Below, piece by piece: positions 48,939 through 62,786 of a DNA stretch of 64,000 nt (positions are counted from its first letter, which is position 1; every line of letters starts with the position of its first letter). This DNA is from Cotesia glomerata. Its lineage: Eukaryota > Arthropoda > Insecta > Hymenoptera > Braconidae. Under the pieces are notes generated by a model. The model made no database searches. It worked only from the letters and a program-made list of their open reading frames with translations, and was not told the DNA's origin. The stretch covers positions 1,922,001-1,986,000 of the forward strand of contig NC_058161.1 in the NCBI RefSeq assembly GCF_020080835.1, in the 5' to 3' direction. Both the position numbers and the translations under genes were made by a program.

Positions 48939-51900
48939 TTAGTTATTATTGTTAATTTTATTATTATACTGTAAAAAATTGGGAGTGAATTTAAAAAAAT
49001 AATAAACTTTAAGGAATACTTCTGGAATTTTTTTTCAGAATTTTTGAGTTTAAAATTATTCAAAAGAATTTTATTAAAAATATATATTTTTGTCATAAAC
49101 TTGCGAAATAATTTTTTTGTAAGGATATTTGTCAAAAATATTCATTAAAAAAAAATATTTTTACCAAGAAATATATTAAAGTTTTTTCAGCGAAGTGATT
49201 TTAGAGTAAATTTTAATTTTAATCCGAAAAACATCCGAATTTTTAGACAAAAAAATTTTAATTAGCTGAAAAAAATTTCAAATGCAAAATTACTAACAAA
49301 TTGCTTCGAACAATTTATTTCAAGTTTAATTTTATAAATATTGATTACATTTTTTTTAAATTTGACTTTAGAACATTGAAGAAAATTTTTTATAAATATT
49401 ATTTTGTTTCAAAGTCTTGTTGATAAATTCTGAGGTGAAAAGTTACAAATAATAAATTATCATTATTAAATAAAATTAATTACTCAAATTAAATTTTATA
49501 TGGCAATTTTTAGAATTTCTAAACAAAGAATTAATTAAAAAATTCTATTTGTAGAAATTGAATAAAATATTGATGCAATTTTTTTTAAGTATTTAAAATT
49601 TTTTATGTCAAGCTAAGAAAAATTTTCCATTAATTTCAAAATCTCTAATTACACAATTGTAATTTTCAAACAAATAACCATTTTTTATTTTTATTAGAAT
49701 GGCAAAAGATATTATTTAAGAATTTTTAATTTTTAATTTAAAATAAAATGAATAATTATAATTTATTAAACTCTTTTTTTTTTCAGAATAACAGTTTAAT
49801 TTATTCTAATTATAAATTCTATAAAAAAATTCATTAATTTTATATTTAAAAATTGCATTTAATAAATTCTTTTTTTTTAAATTAATTAAAAAAAATTTTT
49901 ATTAATTGATTTTTAATGTTTAATAATTGAATCAAAAATATAAAAAATTTATTTTTTACACTCCGCAAATTTTTTACAGCGTATTAATATTTTTATTATT
50001 AAAAAAACTTATCAAAAATTAATTGCAAATTGAAAACAATTTTTTTTTTAATTACAGAACTTCGCGCGAACGCATTCACCAACTAGACTAATGGGTTCCG
50101 AGAACGCATACGCGCTGAGCAAGGAGTCAGCGAATCTGAAGTACTCCGGTGAGTAAAAGCCCAAAAAAAAAAATTTTAATTAAAAACCCAGCAGGTGTTT
50201 TTTTGTTTCCCAAAATTTTGATCTCGAGCACAATATTGTGATTTAACACCAGAGAAATGAATCCGGACTTAGGATGTCACAGGGGTGCATAATAATGGAG
50301 GATTTCGGGTTGGCTCGAGGCACGTCGCGTGAGTACTCGACGAGTGGCTCAGGACAGATTACACGCCGCAGGGGACTTTGTAACGCTGAAGTTAGAGGAA
50401 GAAGGGTTTACTACACATCTCCGGGCCCTGCTATTCCAGCAGGGAATACACTCGCGTTATTTGCTTTTTCACAAGTGTCAGCCCACTGATAACGGCCCGT
50501 CGGCGGCCGACGTCCCACAAACACTCCGCTATTTGCTATTCAAATTACCGGAATCAATCTTTAGGTTCATATTTAATAAATTGTCCTGGCATATGTTTTA
50601 TGATTCAAATTAGGAAGATGTTTTATTTTATTTGGAGCTTAAATTTGGAAGTTTAAAGTAATTGTTTGGGAAAATTAATTGGTGAAGATCTGCTGTGTAA
50701 AAATGAAATTAGGGTCGGGCACAGCTGGCGCTTACAAGACTACCGATTTATCAAATCGACTTAAATGGATGTTTATTATTTTGGTACAGCATGAATCTAG
50801 ATGTTAAATTTGGTATTATAGAAAATTTATTTAGATGGTTTTAAAATAAAATTTTAGAAATTATTTTGAATATTAAAATTTTTTTAAATTAAAACATAAA
50901 AAAAAATATTTAGTCAGTACTGATTAGGTTTTTAAATTTAATAGAACAATTTTAAATATTAATTTTACAAATTTTTATAGATGCTTACTGACTTAATTTT
51001 TTAAGTAAAAAATTTTATAAAGGCTTTATTAAAATTAGAACAGTCATAAAAATTTTTTTAAAAATTAACTAGCAACTTTGCAGTCACTACGTGATTGCCG
51101 TGACTTGTGAACTATAAATAAATAAAATTTTGCATTATTAAATAATAACTTTTTTTAAATTTCACTTTACTTTCTTAATTATTGACGTTTTTAAAGATAT
51201 AAGCTCATCTTGATGTTACACTCATCAGGAGCTTTCATTTGAGTACCCACATGCAATTTTGATATATTTTTCATAAATAAATATATATAATATATATTTT
51301 AAAGATATAAGCTCATCCTGATGTTACACTTATCAAAAGCTTTCATTTGAGTACCCACATGCATTTTTGATATATTTTTCATATATACATATATATGATA
51401 TATATAAATATATGAAAAATTGATGTGGGTATTCAAATGAAAGGTCTCGATGAGTGTAATGTCAAGGTGAGCTTATATCTTTAAAAATGTCAATAGTTCA
51501 CAAGATACAAGGTCATTTCTTAATTATTTTTGTTAAATTGCACTGTACTTTCTTAATTATTCGTGTTTTCAAAAATATAAGCTCATCTTGATGTTACACT
51601 TATCAAAAGCTTTCATTTGAGTACCCACATGCATTTTGATATATTTTTCATGTATACATATATATAATAAAATATAAATACATGAAAAATTGATGTGAGT
51701 ACTCAAATGAAAGGTCTCGATGAGTGTAACATCGGGATGAGCTTCTATCTTTAAAAATTTTAACAGTTCACAAGATACAAGGTCATTTCTTAATGATGTA
51801 TTTTGAGATAAAGCATTTTCTAATGCAGCCTAAATACTTATTAATAGTTTAATAATTTTATAAAAATTAATTTTAATAATTTTTTTATTTAATTCAATTA

Positions 51901-53975
51901 TTAAAAAAAAAATTTTCTTATTCTCTTAATAATATAAATTAAATAAATTTTAAAGCTCTAAATGTTTATAATAATAATTTTTGTCTTGAATTAAAAAATT
52001 AAAACGGATAAAAAAATTTTTTTGATTTTAATCTTGAAAAAAATTCAACTGATCAATTTTAAAGACAATAATATTTCACAAATTTTGTATTTCTGGTTAT
52101 TGATTTAAATAAATTACTTAGAAAAAAAAAAAAAATAATTAATTTAAAAGAAGAAAAAAAAGTTAAGAGTTTATTTGACTATAAGAAGTTTATGGATGGT
52201 AAAGATAATTCACCGCTTGGATTCCCCGTAGGATTGAATAGCGAAAAAAAGTACGAGAATCCCTAGACAACGCGGTCGCTGCGTGGTTGCTTATCCGTGG
52301 GATCGCGGTAATGGAAAGGAAAGTCGATGTCGGAGGGGCTGCCAGTGAGCTCGGTATACTCCGGATACTTCTTGGGTACTTTATAGTTGGGCTGTTAAAA
52401 AGAGACAACTTAATCTACGAAGGATTTACCGAATCTGGATCAAGACCGCCGTGCAGGTCCTCCGCTATTTTGTCTTCATCTCGGCCTTATCTGGGCACTC
52501 AATCATCTTATTTTCCCGGATCCAGCTATCTAATCGACATTGATAGACAACATCTTCATCTGTTCATGGCAACTGATGGTGTCGCCCCACCAAACAAGTG
52601 AGAGTGTGTCAATTTAGGTCTATACTTTCAATTGTTTGATGAGGTGAAATCATTCTAATTATTTCTCTACTGGAATTAAGTATACAATTATTAATTATAA
52701 TAATAAGCTCCTACTTCAAGATCACAAAAAATAATTATTGAAAATTTATGGTAACATGGTAACAATTATTATTGTTATTTAATCATCTATTTATTAATTT
52801 AATAATTTTTTTATCAATTAAAATTCATTTTTTGAGTTGAATTGAAATTTTTAACAAAAATTAGCTTTGAAAAAATTTTATATTTAATTATAAATTAAAT
52901 TCTTAACTAATTTTTGCTAAAATAAATTTTTTTCAAATGAATATTTGAAAAAATTTTACATTAAAGTAGAGAAAAAATAATTTTTTTTTGTCAAAAATGT
53001 ATTAAAAATCAATTTTAAATAATGTTTTGTCCAATTTTTGAAGAAAAAAAAATTCTAAATTGATATTTATTGAAATTTTGGATAAAAATCTGTAAAAAAA
53101 AAAATTTTTAAATGAATTTTTAGTAAAATATATCATAAAAATTGAATAAAACATTTTTTTTATCTCAAATTTTATTAAAAATAAATTTTAATGAATATTT
53201 TTTGTTAAAAAAAAATCTAAATTAATATTTAATAAAATTTTGAGTGAAACTGAATTTTTTAAAATTAAATTTTTGATTAAAAATCAGTTTTAAAAAATAA
53301 TTTGTTGAATTTTTTATTAAAAAAAAAAATTCTAAATTAATATTCATCAAAATTTTGGATAAAAATCTGTAAAAAAATTTTTTTCAGATTAATTTTTCAT
53401 GAAAAAAAAATTTCTAAATGAATTTTTAATAAAATCAAACATAAAAAATTGAGCAAAACATTTTATTTTATCTAAAATTTTTTTTAAAATCAATTTTAAT
53501 GAATATTTTTTCCAATTTTTTATTAAGGAAAAATTCTAAATTGATATTTAATAAATTTTAGCAGTGAAAATAATTTTAATGACCAAATTTTGAACATAAG
53601 TTCATTTTATAAAATTCCTACTGTTAATTTTTGGTAAAAAAAAAAAATTATGAATAAATATTTGATGTAATTATAATAATTTAAAATTCTAATTGAACTA
53701 AAATTGTCCTTAAAAAAAAAATAATTATAATATTCCAGACATAATTCCTATCAATGCTGAAGGATATCCAGCCACGAAGGAATTCCTCTCGAAGGTCGTC
53801 GACATTCTGCTAGACTACGTGAAGACGCAAAATGATCGCAATTCGAAGGTCCTGGAATTCCATCATCCAGCTGACCTGATGCGAATTCTGGACCTCGAGA
53901 TACCAGACAACGGGCTTACGCTCCAGCAGCTTTTGATTGATTGCTCGACTACTCTCAAGTACCAGGTCAAAACCG
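48787..53975 (+). CDS. Gad1: Glutamate decarboxylase, N-terminal 128 residues (partial)
   Basis: Glutamate decarboxylase makes GABA from glutamate in neurons, using PLP. Three coding exons are present: 48,787-48,843 (exon from 48,756; starts MDNVQMIGTK), 50,058-50,148 and 53,739-53,975. Junctions are GT-AG with phases 0, 1 and 1 and one continuous frame. The third coding exon carries the family's N-terminal signature: INAEGYPATKEFL, then NDRNSKVLEFHHPADL, LDLEIPDNGLTLQQLL and DCSTTLKYQVKT. This segment precedes the PLP-binding domain in insect and vertebrate GAD. The catalytic lysine and PLP-binding motifs are not in the window, so the gene continues right, with an intron longer than 10 kb unless a small exon was missed. 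The 91-nt middle exon is not a multiple of three, so skipping it would shift the frame. The ATG chosen is the first in the exon. Identity is very likely. Confidence 0.9.
48886..48955. repeat. (ATT)n/(ATC)n microsatellite in Gad1 intron 2
   Basis: A trinucleotide tract of TCATTATCATTATCATTATT then ATT units begins ~40 bp after the donor of the first coding exon. A 102-codon minus-strand frame across it is low-complexity. Confidence 0.75.
50250..50600. other. GC-richer island in Gad1 intron 3
   Basis: About 300 bp of balanced composition begins ~100 bp after the exon donor. Frames of 71 and 94 codons overlap on the plus strand without any domain. An intronic enhancer or alternative exon is possible. 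Confidence 0.25.
51069..51932 (-). mobile_element. Family 1 Helitron-like element, full length, in a Gad1 intron
   Basis: The 3' end is imperfect hairpin GCAATCAC-GTA-GTGACTGC, AAAGTTG and CTAG (51,072-51,069), followed by T. The 5' end TTATTAAGAGAATAAG (51,932) is preceded by A. Two modules, the first with a duplicated left arm, lie at about 51,190-51,480 and 51,575-51,760. It is antisense to Gad1. Confidence 0.65.
52190..52620. other. GC-richer island in Gad1 intron 3
   Basis: About 400 bp of balanced composition with a 104-codon plus-strand and a 72-codon minus-strand frame. Neither is recognisable and no clear acceptor/donor pair frames them. Intronic regulatory DNA is possible. Confidence 0.2.
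52790..53690. repeat. Degenerate AT-rich minisatellite in Gad1 intron 3
   Basis: Variants of 'TTTTGGATAAAAATCTGTAAAAAAA' and 'AATTCTAAATTGATATTTA' alternate with a loose 100-240 bp spacing. Low complexity; no gene. Confidence 0.4.
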
Positions 53976-54025
53976 GTGAGTTTATTCAGAATAATAATAA
54001 ATAATAAATAATAAATTAGGTTAAA

Positions 54026-54026
<1 letters not shown>

Positions 54027-54069
<43 letters not shown>
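54027..54069. repeat. (AAT)n microsatellite next to the Gad1 exon donor
   Basis: A run of about 14 TAA/AAT units lies ~50 bp downstream of the donor at 53,976. Confidence 0.8.
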
Positions 54070-54169
54070 TGCTAATGCATGGAAGGAATAATTGCTGCTG
54101 GAGCAAAAATAATTCCAGTAAAAATAAACTGAGATGTTGGAAGGGTAAGCAAACGATAAGCCGCATAAT

Positions 54170-57100
54170 TTCATATTCAATTTAGCATACGCCCGCACTG
54201 AATTCGCCGGAGATAAGGTACGCCGCTGGAGATAGCTGGGCTAGTTTCCACCCTTCTCCCTCCAGCTTTGCTTTGCCTCCTCTTACCCCTTACAGAACAG
54301 AACCCCAAGCTGTGTACACACACGTTATGTGTTATGGCTGTGATAAATAGTCCGCAGAGGATTAGAGGAGTCAAAAAATAATAAAGGATCTAGATTCTTG
54401 TACATGTTCTACGACGACACTTTTTTATACTGATAAATTTGATACTGATAAATTTAATTTCAATCTTTTATTTAAGCACAAATTGAAATACTTAAAGGAT
54501 ATACTAGTCTAAAAATTTTTGAAATCAAAATTTTCTTTTCTAAAAATTTAGACATTAAAAAAATGTAAAAAATTTTTTGTAGTTTCAATTATTTAAAAAA
54601 TTATAGTTATTGTAGTAAAATTTTTCAGATGATTTTTTGAAAATTTATAAATAAAGTCAAAATTTATATTTTTAATTTTTTTTAATAATTTCAAAAGTAA
54701 AAAACAGTTTATTAAAACAGCAAAAAATATTTAAAGGTTTTTTTTTATCAAGTTTTATAAAACGTCTTAAATTTGCGCCTCCAGATTAAAATATTTCTTC
54801 AAAAACTTTTTTTTTCAACAAAATTATTTGAATTTTATTTTAATAAATAAATTTTTCATAAAAAAAAAAAATTTAATTCGACTCAAGAAAAAATTATTTT
54901 AAAGAAATTTATCTTGAATAAAAATTTTTAAACCAACAAAAATTTTATTTAAGTCAATAATTATTTTTTTTATCTATGTTTTTTACACAGTAAATTTTGC
55001 GTCATTGCGTCAAAAAATTTTTTGTTAAAAATTTTTATGTTAAATATTTAACACTTTTTTGTGTTAATTTAACAGAATAAATGTTAAATTTACACACAAA
55101 AGTGTTGAATATCTAACTCAAAAATTTTTAACACTGTTTTTTGACGCAATGACGCAAAATTTTATTACTGTGTAATAACTTTCAATAAATTAAATGATAA
55201 ATTTATCAGAACAAGGCTAATAATTGCAATAATTTTGGCGGATAAAGAAAGCCGTAAGTCAACCACAAGTCCCTTTCCCGGCAGGATGTATCGAGTCTCC
55301 GTCGATTCGATTACCAGCTTGAATGGATGCTAATGTACAATAGCGTGCGGGGAAAACATTCTGCGAGTGAGAATAAGATTCGGTATTTGGTACTGTATCA
55401 TGCAAGTACAGTGAGGAGACAGCGAGATGACAGCAATGCATCTGTATGTGTATTATATATATGTTTATTTATGTGTGCATGTCTGCGAATTGAAAGAGAC
55501 CCTCGCGGGTTCACAACAAAAACTCGTTATTAGATTATGTACCCCGAGAATTTGGACGCAACCCCCTTCGGTTGTACTTCTATTCACGGGTATCGATCTC
55601 GAGATAGAATCCCGAGCGAGGGAAGAACCATTTCGTGGGGAGTCGAGGATGAAATTATTTCAGGAGGTTTTGATATCTGTTATGCGCCCACGAACCCACC
55701 GATGACCGGAGATTGCGGCGGGACAATGAGGCTACAGGGGAGTGATAAAAATATGATTGACAGTTTATCTTTGAACTCTGCTTTTGGGGGAGATAGTGTT
55801 TGGTTTTTAGTTGTTGGAAGTGTTTTTTGGTGATTATAATAAAGTTTTGACTTTTAAAATATTAATTTGGATTTTTAAAATATTTTACTGAAAATTTGAG
55901 CGTCAAATTTTGTATTTTTTTGGAAAAATATAATTTTTTAATTCAAAAAGTCAATAAAGAATTTTTTTAAAGATTTTTGAGTTAAAATTTTAAAAAACAA
56001 ATTTAATAATTAAAAATTAACAAGGAATTTAAACTAATTCTTGTTTCTAAATTTGGAAAAGAATTTTGTTTGAATTTTAAGTAAAAATAACATTTTTTTA
56101 AATAAAAAATTAACTAAAATTATTTAAATGTTAGAAAAAAAATTTTTTAATGATATTAAAGTCAAATTTTGGACAAAAAAAATGAATAAAATAATTATAC
56201 TAATTTTTGTTTTTAAATTTGAGAGTTTAATTGAATTTTATTAATACACAAAAATTAAATTTTTTAAGTAAAAAATTAACTAAAATTATTAAAAGTATTT
56301 AAATGTTATAAAAAAAATTTTTTTGATCATTTTTAAGTTAAAATTTTTTTTAAAAAATTGAATTATTAAAATTTAAAGAGTACTTAAAATAAATTTTTGT
56401 TTTCAAATTTGGAAGAAATTTTAATATAAAATACAATTTTTGAAAAAAGAGGGAAGAAATTTAATAAAAAAAGTAATAGTAAAATTAATGAAAAAATTTG
56501 TAAAGAACAGAAAGTAAAAATCATTCGGACAAATTAAAAAAAAAAAAAAAAAAAAGAATGAAAAACCGCTTTAGGACACTCGTGAAACTAAAATGATGGG
56601 GGACAGCCAATTGAATAGGATCGGTGTAATTAAGAGCCATTTCTACACGATTTTGTAACCCCAGTAACCGAGAGATCCGAAAAGCAGCTCACAGCTAGAG
56701 TAGAGGGTGAGATAGGTGGAACAGTAAATAGGGGCTGCAGAATATAGGGTAGTTAAAGTCGGTACATGTACTCCACCTCGTCTTTTTCTATTCAATTCTA
56801 TTCTCTTCCATCGAATTCTGTTTCCAAGCCTTTGAATGGCTGCATAGCGACGCGGATCATCCGAGACGAATGGCATTTCTCGGAATTTAAATTGCCAGGA
56901 TAGAAGTTTCGCGTGCACTTGTTTCTGGAATCCTCCGAAATTTTGACGTGTCACGGCTGCGATTATTCCCCAGGGACCCTCGAATTCCAGAGACGAGTAA
57001 TTTTTTCAGCAGCGAGCCACCCCAAGAATTTTGCGTATTTAAGAACTTTTACTGGGTTTCTCCTTTTATTATTTTTACCCCTGCCGAAATATTCATCAGT

Positions 57101-57810
57101 CTTTTCTTTGTTCTTTAAGAATTTTTTCATACCAAAATATATTTTTTTCTTATTAAAAAATTCTTTTTAAAAGTAGAAAAATTTTCATTGACTAAAAAAT
57201 TAATCCTAGAAAAATTGCTTAAAATTTATCAAATCTAATGATCTATTAAGGAGATCCTCGCGAAGTAGTCAAATTTTTAAAGCTTCCTGAAAATTTGTAA
57301 ATTCAATCTACGTAGCATAATAATTAATAAAAAAATTAAAAAACAGTAGGTTTCCGGGATATTTAATCAAATAATTAGGTTTTAAAATTGTAATTTTTAC
57401 ATGTAGGTAAATGGAGATTCCATCAGCTGTGTATTTGGTTAAGAATTTAATGCAATTAACGATTTAAAAAAATTTTATTTTCATTGAATTTGATTGAAAA
57501 AATAATAAGCTTTCGATTAAAACAATAAAAAAGTGGCTTTCCGAACGTATTACGGAGATATTTTATATTTTTTATGAAAAATCACTCGGAACTTGCGTTC
57601 TTCAAAGTCTTGTATTTGACTTGGCAACGCCGCTTACGCAATTACTCGGCGCATAAGTAACCGCGGTTTTTTAAATGCTAGAAGATCTTAGTAATTTTAG
57701 TTAGACAGTAAACATAAATAAATTTGATGGTTAGGGAACTCTTTTTGTGTTGTCAAATGTATACCTGCAATTCAGAGTGCTATATTTTTTATTAGTCAAT
57801 TAAATGTTAA
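54170..57810. other. Gad1 intron: GC-richer islands in AT-rich DNA
   Basis: Islands at about 54,170-54,380, 55,240-55,800 and 56,570-57,080 alternate with AT-rich stretches. An inverted repeat is visible at about 54,985-55,175 (TTACACAGTAAATTTTGCGT and its complement ACGCAAAATTTTATTACTGTG), a likely small MITE. I searched by eye for the next GAD segment (expected to start HPxFFNQL) and did not find it. Confidence 0.3.
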
Positions 57811-57817
57811 TAATTAA

Positions 57818-58783
57818 GGTAAAAGCCCCAATTATTGACGCTATAAGAGACAAAGTTATGATTTGATTTTTTTTAAGCAATCAAATATAAATATCGTTGA
57901 ATTTTGTTTGTGGTAATGTCTTAAGTAATGTTTTAACTAATCAATTTCTTTTTTTAAAATGATAATGAGTGATATTTACTAATTAATTTTAAATAATTAA
58001 ATAGATAATCTGGATACACCAATTATTGACGGGTTAAAAAACTGATTGATCTAAATATTGACGTACCGTAACCCCAATTATTGACGCCCCTACTGCGCAT
58101 GCGTCGAATCATTTGGTTATATTTTTATTTATCAAAACTTGATATAAAGTAATCAATATTATTAAAGTTAATTAATAATAATTTCTATGAATGATTAATT
58201 ATTATTAAAAATATAACAATTTATTCAATAACTTATTTAACACCAAAACACGCCGAGTTATTTGACAGTTAAAAGCCTTGTATATAATCGCGTAACGTAT
58301 TTTATACTTAAAAAAAAAAGGCGTCATAGCGCTGTTGACTGGCTGTCAATATGGGATTCACCATAAAAATTATGAACTAGTTATTGACTCCCATTATTTA
58401 AATATTATAAAGCATACAATTAATTTCGATTATTCAATTTTATAAATATTTCATGTACTGTTAATTAAAAAAAAAATAGGTCATATAATTACATGAAAAA
58501 ATTAATTTAAACTCGGCAGTTAAAAAAAATGTTTTTCTAACCAAAGTTGTTAAGAAAATAGACGCTCGTAAGCTGATTTGATGAACTGGTGCTAACTTTA
58601 TTTTTTTTTAATAATTAATATTTAATATTTTGAACTGAAAGTGATTTTTTTTCAATTTTTTAATTAATTAGAATTTAATAAAAATTTATTTGATCGTTAT
58701 TCTTATTACAGATAATTTAATATATTTAAAAATAATTTAGGGTGTCAATATTTAGACCCCCGTCAATAATTGGGGCTTTTACC
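57818..58783. mobile_element. TIR element with GGTAAAAGCCCCAATTATTG ends
   Basis: The left end GGTAAAAGCCCCAATTATTG plus ACG is exactly mirrored at the right end (CGTCAATAATTGGGGCTTTT plus ACC). It is flanked by TTAA on the left and TTAT on the right, an eroded TTAA duplication. The motif CAATTATTGACG recurs internally near 58,020 and 58,077, possible repeated transposase sites. The 966-bp body has no transposase frame. Confidence 0.7.
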
Positions 58784-58789
58784 TTATTT

Positions 58790-60340
58790 AATGAGTAAAT
58801 TTATCGGAAATTTCTCCAAAAATGTTATTAATTAATTTAAAAATTAATTTTAAGATGCATAACAAAAGTATTTCTACGTATCATTTCTTTATAGACATTA
58901 TTTACACTAGGAGGGTACTTGGATCTCCTTAAATTCACGGACATCCCCAAAAATTTTCCAAGCACAAACAAAATAATTAATAAATAATAAGAATAATAAG
59001 CCAATTGGCTTTTGAAATTTGTGTGAAATAAATTCCTCTTTAGTTGATATGATTGATAACCAAGTATTAACATTAAGCCCGAGTTACACACTTCTCTTGA
59101 TACTAAATCCAGAGTCCCCTAATTTATCACCGGGTGCGGGGTCTGCTTGCGACAGGTCTCCCCAAGTCCTCTACTGGCTCTGTTTACTACTGGAGTTTAC
59201 GCCGTTATTTCTTATGCCTTATGTTTTATTTTATTTCCATCTCCATTTATGCTTTTAATTCCGCCTCGACACACTAACTTCCCTCAAATTAGCCCTTATA
59301 AATAATCGCTTTAATTTACCAATACTTTTTTTTTCGACAAAACTTTTCACTATTGTAAGAAAAATTTATTTAAATTTCAACAAAAACAAATCAATTAACA
59401 AAAAAAATTTTTTATTAACTTTTTTTTGTGTTTAAAAATTTTTTTATTAATTTTTCTTGTTTAAAAATAAATTCTTTATTAGATAATTAATAAAAAAAAA
59501 TAAACAATTTATTTGAAAAATAAATAAACAATTGTTGATGTGCAAGTGTTGGATTTGAGAGCCTCTGCAAACAATCTAGTCGCGCAGCGACGCGTATGAC
59601 GCGCAAAATGCGGGCTCTTCGGATCATCGACCCTCAACCAACTAACCACCCTCTCTTTGCATCCACCCCCGTCAGTAAAGTATATATACGAATGTTTCTG
59701 TGGAGTGTATCGAATGGCAAGACAGAAGGCGAAGTAAAAAATTGCAGACGGTATGATCTGAGATAGATACAAGAGACAAACCCTCGGATAAATTCTCAGA
59801 CTGGGTCTAGCGACGCCGGACGTGTGCTTCGAGTCACAAACCACTGTAATTGCGGATATAACTGTACACGACAAACGTCTCAACGTGGAAATAGTACTCG
59901 TGCTTGCAGAAAGATTTTAGATACCTAATACGCTCTTTTGACCAGGCTATTTCCGACATTTATTGATGTATTTGTTCTTGATTAAATTCCCAGCTTTCTT
60001 GGCTGGAAATAAATCTTTGGGATTGTTTTTTAGAGCTGTTAATTTTTTTTTTTTGGTTTTATTTAATGGCAAATGGATCTTTTTTATGGTCTACAGAGTA
60101 CTTAAAGCTTTATTGAAAATATTTACAAGCTTTTTTTACATTGAAAAAAAATTTTTTTTAAAGAAATTTTTAATTAAATTTTTTTCTTTAGAAAAAATTA
60201 AATCAGAAATTTACAAAAAATATTTTTCTTAATTTAATTGATCTGGAAAAATTTTAGAAAACATTAAATAAATGAAAAATTTAATTTTTTTCAAAGAAAA
60301 TCAATCAGAAATTTTTTAATTTAATTTAAAGTTGATGATA
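58790..60340. other. Gad1 intron: mixed and AT-rich DNA
   Basis: GC-richer islands at about 59,060-59,290 and 59,540-59,950 include a 124-codon minus-strand frame (59,883-59,509) with no recognised domain. Around them is AT-rich sequence. No exon is called. Confidence 0.25.
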
Positions 60341-60344
60341 TTTT

Positions 60345-60965
60345 TAATTAAATTAATAATATTCTTAACCATATAAGCTCATCCGGGAATTGCACTTATC
60401 GAGACCTTTCATTTGAATACCCACACGAATTTTTTATATATATTATATATTTCACAAATATGAGAAATATCATATATATCAAATATATGAAAAATTGATG
60501 TGGGTACTCAAATGAAAGGTATCGATGAGCGTAATATCAATATGAGCTTATGTCTTAAAAAATGTCAATAATTAAGAAATGATGTTGTATTTTGTCTACT
60601 AATGATATTTTTAACGATATAAGCTCACCCCGACATTACACTCATCAAGACCTTTCATTTGAGTACCCACATCAATTTTTCATATATTTATATATATATT
60701 ATATATATGTATATATGAAAAATATATCAAAAATGCATGTGGGTACTCTAATGAAAGCTCTTGATGAGTGTAACATCGGGATGAGCTTATATCTTAAAAA
60801 TATATATTATATATATGTATATATGAAAAATATATGAAAATGCATGTGGGTACTCAAATGAAAGCTCTTGATGAGTGTAACATCAGGATGAGCTTACATT
60901 TTTAAAAACGTCAATAGTTAAGAAATTACAGTGCATTTTAACAAAAGTCATTATTTAAAGAAGCA
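60345..60965 (+). mobile_element. Family 1 Helitron-like fragment
   Basis: Modules at about 60,360-60,565 and 60,610-60,800 plus a half module to about 60,905 are followed by the 3' subterminal sequence 'ACAGTGCATTTTAACAAAAG'. The terminal hairpin and CTAG are missing. The 81-codon frame over the second module is translated foldback sequence. Confidence 0.6.
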
Positions 60966-60969
60966 AAAT

Positions 60970-62780
60970 TTATGATAATTGTAGTCGCTAATAGCCTAGA
61001 TATTGGTGCGACTTTTAACAAATAAATAAATAAAATAAATTGATAGTTGGAATATTTTTTTAGTGAAAAAAAAAAGTTGCTTTGCACATAAAAATGAATA
61101 ATTCGCTGTTTTATGGGCAAAATTGAATTGTTCTTTAAAATAACTTACACTAAGTCGTAAAATAGAACAATTAAATACCTAGGACAGCTGCAGTGACCGT
61201 TTTATTGTACTTTAAAGATTGGGTTGTTCAATAAAACCTTGGAACAACACCGAGCAATAAAGTACAAATGCAATGAAAACATCTGCAGGGACGCCAATAA
61301 ATTTAAAACTTAATTAAATTTTTTTTAAATAAAAAACTCGAACTTTTTCACTGAAAAAAAAGTATCGAGAGCTTAAATATTTAATTTAATTAAATTCTTA
61401 ACAAAATATCCACTAGAATAATGAAAGTATTTAATTACTTAAATTTGGGAGGAAATTTTGATAATTTAGAATTATTGGAGCGTTAAATAAAGATAAAGTG
61501 ATTTTTACCAAGCAGTAAAAATTTGAAAAATCATTTAGGGTCAGATAAATGGAGAAATTTGTCCCCACTCGAAATGTAAAGAGAGAATTAACATTACTAA
61601 TGTAGCAATAAATAGACAAACCCGATTATATTGATCTGGGTAATCTAAAGATCATCTGAAATCACTTGGTTCAGTGAGTGAGCAGTTGGATCTCCACTCG
61701 GGCAAATCCCACATCACATTCGGAGCAATATCTACCAAGGGGAAACTACTGCGTAACACGGGAACCCCATATGAGGCTAAAGACTCCTACTAGCGTCACA
61801 CGTCAATCAGCCCAGTAATTCCGAGAGATTAAAACGCTTTGTACTTATACGAACATTCAACATTGAACATTTCCTCTCTTCTTTAACTCCATCTCCATCT
61901 GTGTTGCTATTTTTTTTAATACGCTTGGAATAGTCTGGTTATTTTTTACTTGCAATATTTATTTTGTTTTAGATAAATAAATAACAATAATATTTGTAAT
62001 TATTATTTTTTTTTTTAATTTTAATTTTAATTATTATTATTATTATTATTATCATCATTATTATTATTATTTTTGCTATTATTAAATTGAACTATTTATA
62101 CATTTATTGAAACCATTAAAAATTATAAAAGAATAAAATTGAATTTATTTTTCGGAAAAAAAATAATAAAACTTTGCTGAAAATGATAAAAAATTAAAAA
62201 TTATAATTATAATAAAAAAAAAATAATTAATTAGGTTTATTAAAAAATTATTTATTCAATCTTAATCTAGTTATGTAAAAAACAAATTTTAGATTTTTAT
62301 AAAAATAAAAAACTTAAGTTTAATATTTACAATATTTAGTAACAAACAACAATTTCTTACATCTATTTTTATAACAATTATTTTTACAAATTATTATGAC
62401 TGTCTAAAAATATAAAAACTAAACATAATTTAATTGACTATTACATAAACATAAAAAATTAAAAATTTACATAAGTTTCACTTAAAAAATTAAATTTAAT
62501 GACGACAAAAAATATTTAAAAATGTTAAGTACAGTACAGGAGTTATTAAAAAAAAATTTCTTATATCTATTTTTGTAACAATTGTTCTTAGAAATTATTA
62601 TTAAACTATCAAAAAATATAAAAACTAAACATAATTTAATTAACTATTACATAATTCATGAATAATAAATAAAAAAAAATGAAAAATTTACAAAAGCTTA
62701 ACTTAAAAACATAAATTTGGTTGATTACAAAAAATATTAAAAAATTAAAAATACAGTACAAAAATATCGATGAGTACAAT
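60970..62780. other. Gad1 intron: AT-rich DNA with (ATT)n and a direct duplication
   Basis: A mixed stretch (61,640-61,880) precedes an (ATT)n run (about 62,032-62,075). Two similar ~150-bp segments at about 62,345-62,500 and 62,555-62,710 share ATAAAAACTAAACATAATTT and flanking text, a tandem duplication just downstream of the NET gene stop. It may include that gene's 3' UTR. Confidence 0.35.
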
Positions 62781-62786
62781 TAATAA

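Noticed and set aside
52287..52601. 104-codon plus-strand ORF in the Gad1 intron
   Set aside because: No recognised domain and not in frame with flanking Gad1 exons through any clear splice sites.
55537..55833. 98-codon ORF considered as the next GAD exon
   Set aside because: Does not contain the expected HPxFFNQL or following PLP-domain text and has no fitting acceptor.
59509..59883. 124-codon minus-strand ORF
   Set aside because: Balanced composition but no known domain, no start context and no splice partners.
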